Assembly: GCA_022818135.1 (NCBI GenBank)
Contig: JAFMSR010000018.1
Location: forward strand, 25,185,017 to 25,249,016
Origin: Saxidomus purpurata
Taxonomy: Eukaryota; Mollusca; Bivalvia; Venerida; Veneridae
Direction of reading: 5' to 3'
DNA: 64,000 nt
In this document: in pieces, positions 60,401-64,000 of the stretch
How the letters are laid out: every line of letters begins with the position of its first letter
Position numbering within the stretch: the first letter of the stretch is position 1
Notes under the pieces: model-generated
Told to the model about the DNA's origin: nothing
What the model saw: only the letters and a program-made list of their open reading frames with translations
Database searches by the model: none
Translations under genes and position numbers: made by a program

Positions 60401-61784
60401 CAACCAGGAGGTCACTTTCCATACTCCAAGTGTATGTTGTAACAACTACAATGTATTCAGATTCGGCAATATAAAATTATATTATAATGAAGTGTTTCCA
60501 AATTTCGACTTGGTAATGCTTTTGTGTGGAAATGTAGATGTAACTCTCTGTAGGTAAATGGTAAATGGAATGACTACAGTAGCAACACCACGGTAATACA
60601 TACTGTTGGCACCAGAGAGTTCTGGCTAGAAAATGGTGCAATATATTGAAATTTCGGTAAAAATAGCTGAAAATTCCAAAAGCCTTTGAGTATGTGTGTA
60701 AACAAAATGACCCGTAATGTATCTAGCAATTACTGATTTATTCGGCTATTTATAGATTAAATAATGCGAACAACAATTGTATGAGGGTGAGCGGTAGTTT
60801 TGATGAAGATGAATGGGAAGAATGGGAGAAAACGCCATTCCGTGGGGAAATATATTCCGCTGACCAGCAATGCAAAGAGAAATGGGGCAACGATTCTGTA
60901 CAGTGCGATCCAACGGGAGAAGGAAATGTTTGTATTATAATGAGTTGTCTTTATTTTCCACTTATTTAAAAAAAATCGAGTTTAAATAAGAATCTAAATA
61001 TAATTTCGATTTTCACCAAACATATTAAGTTGATGAAACAGTAACTTTGACGTAAGTCTTATTTTACCACAGCTAATTATTGCCGAGTTGTAGCGCCCTA
61101 CATGTACTCTGTGTACGCACACTGGTGTATGCACCATATTGAAGTAAGTTGTGACAATATTGATACAGGGCAACGCTCCGAGAATAGATAAAAGTTAGAA
61201 GGATTGTTGACCCCCACATGATTAGTGTTTCGTTTAATGCATTTATTAATTAAGATATAATAAACGTGTCCCTGTATTTTTTCGCTTATCAAAATACAGT
61301 CAGGAATTCGGATGCGTAGTAATTAAATCACGAGTGTGTAGTACGAGTGATATAATTTTTCGCATCCGAATTCCTGACTGTATTTTATTTTACACGACAA
61401 AATATAGGAAGGCATTCATTATTTCGATTCTAACGCGAAATTGTCTTTGAAAAATACCCCGAACTATGTTTAACGCGTACCAACATTCCATTGTAACTTA
61501 CAAACACGGACATGATACGATTGGACGCGTGGGTCATTTACCGCACGTGTAGCCCGTGAAAAACGTGGTGTATTTTGTCGTAAAATAATGTATGGTTTCT
61601 TTTCCTCTATATCTATATACGAAAAGTTGCGGACCGTGTTAGAATACTTATTATTAAATTAATGGCATTCCATTTTCAGCTTTTCCCGGAATTCATGTGT
61701 TCAAGGCATATATGGTGCACGCGAAATTATAGCTGTGTCTGTCAAGTACGGATCTCTTCTGGGACACCATGTGGTAAAGCGAAG
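27341..61784 (+). CDS. Secreted M12B/ADAMTS-like metalloproteinase homologue with a lost zinc site (3' partial)
   Basis: Exons: 27341-27476, 34905-35125, 41187-41264, 42303-42474, 44725-44809, 46892-46970, 47836-47937, 48643-48803, 49057-49106, 52996-53107, 54548-54706, 60756-60927, 61680-61784. The frame is open for 544 codons with matching phases. Order: signal peptide (about 1-27), prodomain with a basic RRKR site (56-59) and propeptide text, furin-type RRRR (206-209), M12B catalytic fold (210-460), disintegrin-like ADAMTS Cys-rich stretch (490-541). The Met-turn (CTGNEFYLM, 410-418) and NWYLSGCT are kept. In the HExxHxxGxxHD window (390-401) only H394 and D401 remain, so catalysis is unlikely. 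It should be secreted. The next expected WC...C exon lies beyond the part I can recognise, so the 3' end is open. Confidence 0.88.
27815..27912 (+). mobile_element. tRNA-like sequence, probable SINE head
   Basis: ATAGTAGATCGAGTCG resembles an A box poorly; GCGTTCGAGTCCTGCC is a good B box. No complete cloverleaf. In intron 1 of gene 2. Confidence 0.45.
28064..28175 (-). mobile_element. tRNA-like sequence, minus strand
   Basis: On the minus strand: CCGTAGCTAAGTGGTTAAC (A box) and CAAGAGTTCGAATCATG (B box), spaced like a tRNA with a variable arm but without a matched acceptor stem. A SINE head or tRNA pseudogene. Confidence 0.55.
28600..31992. repeat. 3.4-kb satellite of about 46-bp units, two subfamilies
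   Basis: Units of GCCTCCGAGAGACAAGTACA and AACAGTTTCTACCACTACA with CACCACGGC. The first block (to about 29370) has GAGATACATGTACTAACAG, with near-identical copies at 29030-29330. The rest has GAGAGACAAGTACAAACAG and is more diverged. The overlapping open frames on both strands (e.g. KYKQFLPLHHGASE) follow the repeat and are not genes. Confidence 0.93.
32591..33007 (-). mobile_element. MITE family A, copy 1
   Basis: Begins AGCGACATTATGCGCAT and ends GCGCATAATTCCACTTT, imperfect terminal inverted repeats. The body is the reverse complement of 46249-46682 with scattered changes (for instance CTGGTAGCAGG, TTTCAGCTGGAATTTTACTT). Intron 1 of gene 2. Confidence 0.85.
33507..34590. repeat. 24-bp satellite with higher-order repeat
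   Basis: About 44 copies of CTCAACATTGCACTAGACAC plus TGTC. Variant units recur with a period near 466 bp: TTGTCCTTAACATTGCACCA at 33561 and 34027. As 24 is divisible by 3, the repeat gives long frames on both strands (LNIALDTV, MLRTVSSA); these are not credited as genes. Intron 1 of gene 2, about 300 bp before exon 2. Confidence 0.93.
34905..35125 (+). CDS. Protease-like exon 2 (prodomain)
   Basis: TTATAG acceptor. Codes for DRRKRSVST then FVIQAMGHYHVLNFTRNTYA and LSDENGEIK, the layout of an M12B propeptide (hydrophobic 'l.fnl.rN...' strand). The RRKR could be an early basic cleavage site. Ends GCG|GTGAGT, phase 0. Confidence 0.88.
35445..35515 (+). mobile_element. tRNA-like sequence
   Basis: TTTAGCGCAGGGCGTTGAG (A-box-like) and AAGGGTTCCACTCCTGT (B-box-like) 50 bp apart. 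A degenerate SINE head or tRNA relic. Confidence 0.45.
35611..36845 (+). repeat. Dispersed AGCTCACCAGAATGAGC family with internal 157-bp tandem units
   Basis: Ends: GCTCACCAGAATGAGCTATT / GATCGCTCACCGTCCGT on the left and GGTGAGCGATAGAGGGTCAT on the right. Inside are six to seven units with TCTTCTCTGAAACTACAAAG and AAATTATGACCCCAGAGTCA. Two adjacent units (36246 and 36403) are nearly identical. An 18-G run lies near 35965. Intron 2 of gene 2. Confidence 0.8.
37200..37290 (-). mobile_element. tRNA-like sequence, minus strand
   Basis: Minus strand: ATAGCTTAGTGGTTAGTGT (good A box) and GCTGGTTCGAATCCCGTGG (good B box), but a poly-T-rich insert spoils the anticodon-to-variable region. Most likely a SINE head or tRNA pseudogene. 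Confidence 0.6.
37652..38790. mobile_element. Composite hairpin element with GGCGCCAACACGACAA motifs
   Basis: Three consecutive hairpins: 37652-37766 (arms about 39 bp, three mismatches), 37891-38053 (arms about 60 bp with ATATTTGCGAC), and about 38047-38200 (CTAACGCA / TGCGTTAG). From 37790 to 38790 a short motif (GCGCCAACACGACAA and its complement TTGTCGTTCTGGCG) recurs about 20 times in both orientations. Locally GC-rich against an AT-rich background. A short copy lies at 57430-57560. Confidence 0.7.
40303..40618. mobile_element. Long inverted-repeat element (about 100-bp arms)
   Basis: CAGTTATATTTTCAGGACGT at the left mirrors ACGTCCTGAAAATATAACTG at the right. The match continues through TATGTCGTGGTTGTCG / CAACAACCACGACATGAAG and CTGAGACCGAAGTGA / TCACTGCGGTCTCGGCC. 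No coding content. Intron 2 of gene 2. Confidence 0.8.
41187..41264 (+). CDS. Protease-like exon 3 (prodomain)
   Basis: TTTTACAG acceptor; 26 codons FRFGVYYSKESSASVLVECH EGICSL; GTAAAA donor; phase 0/0. It corresponds to the 'C.Y.G.V...S.ASVS.C.GL.G' part of M12B propeptides. Confidence 0.88.
41467..41539. repeat. Short hairpin
   Basis: Arms of about 32 bp (GTCCATATTACAGGAATAAG and mirrored CTTATTCCTGTAGTATGGAC-like) with a GAGGGAGA loop and three mismatches. In intron 3 of gene 2. Confidence 0.75.
42303..42474 (+). CDS. Protease-like exon 4 (prodomain end)
   Basis: TTTGCAG acceptor. Begins DGSVEIDGILVKIEQDY (the '...I...Y.IEP' strand of the propeptide), then a charged linker. Ends GCTC|GTAAGA, phase 1. 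Confidence 0.88.
42475..44724. other. Intron 4 of the protease-like gene
   Basis: AT-rich. No gene, clear repeat or RNA gene recognised. An open frame at 43194-43439 has no recognisable motifs. Confidence 0.6.
44725..44809 (+). CDS. Protease-like exon 5 (furin site and start of catalytic domain)
   Basis: Encodes HLRRRRSV, a furin-type cleavage site, followed by IIEVKALVDDTIWE, the first strand of the M12B fold ('IE..VVVD..M...'). CA|GTATGT donor, phase 2. Confidence 0.92.
45110..45740 (+). repeat. Dispersed repeat, related to the 35.6-kb family
   Basis: AAATTTGTTCAAATCATGCC, AAAATTGACCCTCACCCAGG and AAAATCTTCTTTTCCAAAAC recur in two to three diverged units; then GTGACCTTCCGACCTACTTT text. 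Intron 5 of gene 2. Confidence 0.65.
46249..46682 (+). mobile_element. MITE family A, copy 2
   Basis: Perfect 17-bp terminal inverted repeats TTAAAGTGACATTATGC / GCATAATGTCACTTTAA; 434 bp; no coding frame. The body is the inverse of 32591-33007. Intron 5 of gene 2, ending 210 bp before exon 6. Confidence 0.88.
46892..46970 (+). CDS. Protease-like exon 6 (catalytic domain, helix 1)
   Basis: Acceptor TTTTTTAAG. Completes a His codon, then YKDRFGGDESRATDEIEKYF, the long first helix of the M12B fold. GAG|GTAAGA donor, phase 0. Confidence 0.88.
47836..47937 (+). CDS. Protease-like exon 7 (catalytic domain, strands 2-3)
   Basis: ACTTCAG acceptor and GTAAGT donor, 34 codons. VDFRLKCLTNYFTDIN then NCLRVILVAIEISK, alternating hydrophobic strands with three extra Cys residues. 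Phase 0/0. Confidence 0.85.
48643..48803 (+). CDS. Protease-like exon 8 (catalytic domain insertion)
   Basis: Encodes 53 codons rich in Trp, Gly and Cys (SSWTDGNMRCENFQDG, CFVKGINGLNKCGWYN, HATLWDHLMCF). It takes the place where active members have the strand leading to the bulge-edge segment. Its four cysteines and GW are not usual for M12B. TCAAA|GTAATA donor, phase 2. Confidence 0.78.
49057..49106 (+). CDS. Protease-like exon 9 (50-nt micro-exon)
   Basis: TTTATAG acceptor; KENIIMQDSGQWTDYYR, donor AGAA|GTGAGT. It was accepted because its phase (2 in, 1 out) exactly joins exons 8 and 10. Confidence 0.75.
49724..49839. repeat. Hairpin with about 43-bp arms
   Basis: GAGTTGTTGATGAGGAAATC and the mirrored end GGATTTCC...CAACAACTC-like; the core GGGTTGAGATACGTC / GACGTATCTCAACCC is perfect. 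Intron 9 of gene 2. Confidence 0.8.
49914..50042. repeat. Hairpin with about 57-bp arms
   Basis: TAATCAAGTGATTTCATATT at the left mirrors AATATGAAATCACTTGATTA at the right, and the middle GTTATTTGTCC / GGACAAATAAC also pairs. The loop is CTCGGCCTTCGTCCTTG. 75 bp after the previous hairpin; both share the CCTCGGG motif. Confidence 0.85.
51033..51176. repeat. 28-bp tandem repeat, about five copies
   Basis: CTTGACTCGCTGTAAACACT plus TGACGCAC, alternating with a variant TGCCGCC. Gives spurious short frames on the minus strand. Intron 9 of gene 2. Confidence 0.88.
52996..53107 (+). CDS. Protease-like exon 10 (degenerate active-site helix)
   Basis: TTGCAG acceptor. VAWRPSMCNSNKKYRTSITE matches the 'G.A....MC....S..I.ED' text just before the zinc helix of M12B enzymes. 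The helix itself reads VDIAAAHSLLH, ending CATGC|GTATGT (phase 2). In a gapless alignment to HExxH, first His is Ile390, Glu is Ala391, and the second His is kept (H394). Confidence 0.88.
53270..53470. repeat. ACATGATATAAGAGATGTGTG tandem repeat
   Basis: Six to seven degenerate copies of a unit near 28-32 bp rich in TGTGTGTATACATGATA. Intron 10 of gene 2. Confidence 0.75.
53655..53880. repeat. Palindromic AGAGATATCTCTTT repeat cluster
   Basis: About ten copies of AAGATATCTCT / AGAGATATCTT in both orientations with short linkers, so many alternative hairpins can form. Intron 10 of gene 2. Confidence 0.75.
54345..54400 (+). repeat. Solo end of the 17.6-kb foldback family
   Basis: GACTGGCAACTGGCAGCTAACTTCA (split: GACTGGCAACTGGCAGC then TAACTTCAT), followed by AAGTTGGCATTGATTTGAAT. 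It matches the right terminus at 19430-19455. The only such copy outside 17.6-19.5 kb. Confidence 0.6.
54548..54706 (+). CDS. Protease-like exon 11 (Met-turn and catalytic C-terminus)
   Basis: Uses a TTTTTTCAAG acceptor (AAG, not CAG); a TAG 5 bp downstream would break the frame. Encodes LDGYNDRDKSC, EFYLM (Met-turn), NWYLSGCTANDVCDYIK, matching '..HDG....C.....IM....... fSsCS...i..fL'. GG|GTAAGT donor. Confidence 0.9.
54880..55140 (+). repeat. Fragment of the dispersed 35.6-kb family
   Basis: TTCTTTAGGTGGTTATCTATC, CAGAACTATGGTTGTCATGG and AGAGAAAAACTTCAAACATC resemble the left part of 35611-36845. Intron 11 of gene 2. Confidence 0.55.
55141..55730. mobile_element. TTTCCCCCATTATAAATGGGG-type dispersed element
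   Basis: Left end CCCCCATTATAAATGGGGAG with AGACATAGTGATTTTGGTC, right end CATGGGGGAGACATATGTTT. Inside are GTCTGTCTGTACGTCCGTCC and two copies of ATATCTCTTGAAC. The style is common in bivalve genomes. Confidence 0.65.
55731..57420. repeat. Further diverged copies of the dispersed dinucleotide-less family
   Basis: Repeated text such as GGTCAAAACAGACCCCACCC, CTCAAGTTTGTTCAAATTAT, GGGTCAAACTTGACCCCACC and TCTGAAACCATTATGCC occurs in about seven units. The open frames here are read-through. Intron 11 of gene 2. Confidence 0.65.
57430..57560. repeat. Short copy of the ACGACAACACGCC motif element
   Basis: TGTTGTCGTGTTGTAGCATC and GACGACAACACGACAACACG form an imperfect hairpin. The same motif builds 37790-38790. 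Confidence 0.55.
59271..59891. mobile_element. TIR element with about 100-bp inverted ends
   Basis: Left CACAGTGATGATCCTACGGC mirrors the right GCCGTAGGATTATCACTGTG. Inverted similarity continues through CAGGTAGTGTAGAATTGTCT / AGACAATTCTACCTGTTTTG. Another end lies at 21990-22205. No transposase frame inside. Intron 11 of gene 2. Confidence 0.78.
60756..60927 (+). CDS. Protease-like exon 12 (end of catalytic domain, disintegrin-like start)
   Basis: TTTATAG acceptor. LNNANNNCM completes the catalytic domain; TPFRGEIYSADQQCKEKWG and SVQC match the ADAMTS 'LPG..Y..D.QC...FG......C' element. The donor is placed at AAT|GTTTGT because it alone gives phase 0 for exon 13; a read-through frame continues to a stop at about 60968. 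Confidence 0.82.
61291..61386. repeat. Hairpin with perfect 26-bp arms
   Basis: AAAATACAGTCAGGAATTCG GATGCG at 61291-61316 is the exact reverse complement of 61361-61386. The 44-bp loop is itself partly symmetric (AATTAAATCACGAG / GAGTGATATAATT). Intron 12 of gene 2. Confidence 0.88.
61680..61784 (+). CDS. Protease-like exon 13 (Cys-rich, last seen)
   Basis: TTTTCAG acceptor; 35 codons with six Cys: FMCSRHIWC, YSCVCQ, SSGTPCGKAK, ending AAG|GTAAAA. This matches ADAMTS 'iC..LWC......C......GT.CG..KWC'. The following WC exon was not found before 64000. Confidence 0.85.
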
Positions 61785-63582
61785 GTAAAAACTTGATTTT
61801 ATACTTATTCATGAACAAAACAAACTAAAATTCTTATTTCACTTCAGGTACAAAGGTTAGTTCTATTTCTTTGACCTTTCACAAAACTTTCGACTTAGTT
61901 TATCATGAAATCTTAGTACACAATCTAAAGTTAATATCAGTTTTCCTGAAAAATTATTAAATATACTTTTTGGATCGATTGATTTTTCAATCGATCCAAT
62001 GTTAACAAACACAGCAGCTTCCTTACGGCCGAACGCTTTACACAAACAAGTAGTTTCATATATTCAGTTGTTACTGTCTTCTGTTTTTAAAATTATATAG
62101 TAACAGATCTAATTAATATAAAAACATTTCAAAATAGCATAATATTACATTGTTGTTTTTCTTGTAATTTGTAACTAAAATCAACGAGGTATCTGTTCTG
62201 TATAAAACTATTTTCCTACGCGGTTTTGATCACAACAGTTTTCTAGTCAGACCGGAGACACTAATTTAGTGTTTCCGCGGGAGCGCGTTTTTTTTTCGTT
62301 TTTGACGCACTCATTTTGTCAATTACGCAACATAAATCTTCTATGAGGCAATTAAAATGTGTATGATCAAATTACTACAAAAACAGCATTGCAAAACCTC
62401 TCAAAAGGCTTCGAAATGCAAGATAAGTTGTTTACAAAATACGCTTCCGGTATGGGATATGATTAATTTTGACCCAATCCGTCTTCGTTGTCTTCTGATT
62501 TCGGATCTATCCGCACTTTGTACCATTGCGTTTTTGTGTGTATTGGTTCGTATGATACCGTCATCATGGTATCGTAGACGCATAACAAGAGATTATCGAC
62601 GGACCTAAACAGAAGAAACAAAAACGTCTTTCTGGGTGATTTTAATGATCATTTTGTAGTAATTTCGATCACACTGTCGCTGTTGAAAGGGGTTTCAGTG
62701 TGCCAAATGATATCAAAGTTTAATGTCTATGGTCGAATGCACTTATGAAAAATTCGCTTTGTGGACAAAGTTGACTTTTGAGATGGAGTGACAAAATGTA
62801 AACATCCAAAAAGAAACACCTGTTGTCTTGCCAACCCTTTGATTACCCACCATTTTGTAATGTATCACACGCAGTTTTACAGAAGTAAACTGAACAAAAC
62901 TTCTATAACATAATTTTTTATAGTCATGCCTTTTATTGTTTTACCATAAAGAGTATGACCCTCGGAATTTCTAAATGACTACCAAATTCTGATGCAGGGG
63001 GTCACAAATGACCCCTAAAAGTTCTGATATTCACACATGGTTGTGTACAGTCTGTGTTGTCCTGATATTTACACATGTATGTGTGCAGACTGTGTTGTTG
63101 AGAGACAATCGATCCTCCAGCACTTTCAGTCCTAAATACTACCTTAGTAATAAAATTGTAAAGTTTACTACCTACCAAATGTGCCGTCAGGTATCTATTT
63201 ACGTACCTCTACTCTTTCTCATTCTTATAAATGGCCATAGGCCTGCTCCTATATACCACTTGAGCGACTTTGATTGTAGCAGAATTCAAAAATTTCGAAA
63301 AATGCATTGTGCATAACTTATGCATAAAGATAGTTACTGCTGAGTTTTCTGAGTGCCTCTTTCTTTAACCTGGCAAACCCCGGTTTATTTTTCATATGGA
63401 GTGAATGTTTTTTTATTATTTCGAGTGAGCAGGCCATCTTTATTTCGATATTTTTGACATATAGACCTACATCGTTCACATGTCGGCAATACACAGGACT
63501 AGGATATTCACCGTAGTATTTAAAAACCCACTAATACATACAAAATAATGAGCAACCCAGTAAAAATTTGACTTTTACTTAC
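61785..63582. other. Region after the last recognised protease-like exon
   Basis: No WC-type continuation exon, RNA gene or clear repeat was recognised. Open frames at 62357-62608 and 63008-63316 contain no family motif I know and lack convincing splice sites. Confidence 0.5.
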
Positions 63583-63742
63583 CTTTATTTCTAAACTTTG
63601 GTCGCGAAAACTGATTAACTGTGCTCAATTTCGAGCCTATATCCGGTTGTCGTTCATCTGCAATGAGTCCTGCCATTAAGGATGCATAAATTGTAATTCC
63701 AACAAATACCAAAAAGTCAGCGTATCTGTAGTTACAGCACAT
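63583..63742 (-). CDS. Probable first coding exon of an unknown membrane or secreted protein
   Basis: Starts ATG and encodes MCCNYRYADFLVFVGITIYA then SLMAGLIADERQPD and a basic tail (SRPKFRNK), ending at a GTAAGT donor in phase 1 (53 codons plus one base). Residues 9-28 form one hydrophobic segment, suiting a signal peptide or anchor. The frame stays open upstream of the ATG for about 27 codons, and TCTCAG precedes the ATG, so it could also be an internal exon. Downstream exons were not found; they would lie antisense to the introns of the protease-like gene. No family recognised. Confidence 0.5.
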
Positions 63743-64000
63743 CTGAGATATTTCATTTTCAAACTTAATGAGATCGTCCTCGTTTAAAATTCTCGCGTTT
63801 TCCGAATAATAGGTCTTCGTTTAAATAACATGTCTCCCTTTTAGATAATATCCAGAGTAGATACCGATACCTCCAGACTTCCGCTTATATTTTTGCTCCC
63901 TATGTTTTTGGAAAATATGTGCATCCTTTTATACTTACAATGTCAGAAACATCTGTATGTGACTCAACAACATGCAAGCCAGCAAACGTATTTACAAACT

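Noticed and set aside
60553..60650. Possible protease-like exon VNGKWNDYSS
   Set aside because: Its acceptor gives a stop in the phase required by exon 11, while 60756 joins correctly and matches the family.
62357..63316. Open frames of 83 and 102 codons
   Set aside because: No recognisable family text and no splice sites fitting exon 13.

Overview
This is an AT-rich, intron-rich animal genomic window, most likely from a bivalve mollusc. That guess rests on the style of the interspersed repeats (tRNA-derived SINEs, bivalve-type LINE 3' ends with a CCHC/CHHC knuckle, the 'dispersed GACCCC/AAATTATGACC' family), on the divergent nicotinic-receptor-like gene and on the ADAMTS-like gene. The species cannot be fixed from sequence alone. 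There are no prokaryotic features: almost every long open frame is either a satellite read-through or part of a spliced exon.

Two spliced genes were reconstructed by hand from family motifs, intron phase and GT/AG sites. (1) Minus strand, 21233 down to 570: a complete nine-exon Cys-loop receptor subunit of the nicotinic acetylcholine receptor type, 499 codons. All intron phases match and the family-typical 45-nt and 110-nt exons are present. It is a non-alpha type (no vicinal cysteines in loop C). (2) Plus strand, 27341 to 61784 and probably beyond: a secreted, furin-processed M12B/ADAMTS-like metalloproteinase, 13 exons and at least 544 codons. Its zinc-binding and catalytic motif is destroyed while the rest of the fold is kept, so I read it as a pseudoprotease. 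The two genes are head to head with 6.1 kb between their start codons. A third candidate gene is seen only as one probable first coding exon on the minus strand (63742-63583).

The introns and the intergenic gap are filled with repeats. Introns of gene 1 hold two elements made of tandem repeats arranged in inverted halves (4802-6523 and about 17580-19455, foldback-like), a nested LINE/MITE/inverted-repeat cluster (11.9-16 kb) and a LINE 3' end (20.3-21.1 kb). Intron 1 of gene 2 holds a 3.4-kb satellite of about 46-bp units and a 1.1-kb satellite of 24-bp units with higher-order structure. Later introns hold several long hairpins, MITEs with clear terminal inverted repeats and copies of dispersed mollusc repeat families.

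No operon-like co-operation is expected. The receptor subunit would act in the plasma membrane as part of a pentameric ligand-gated channel. The protease-like protein would pass through the secretory pathway and act outside the cell, probably as a binder or scaffold rather than an enzyme.
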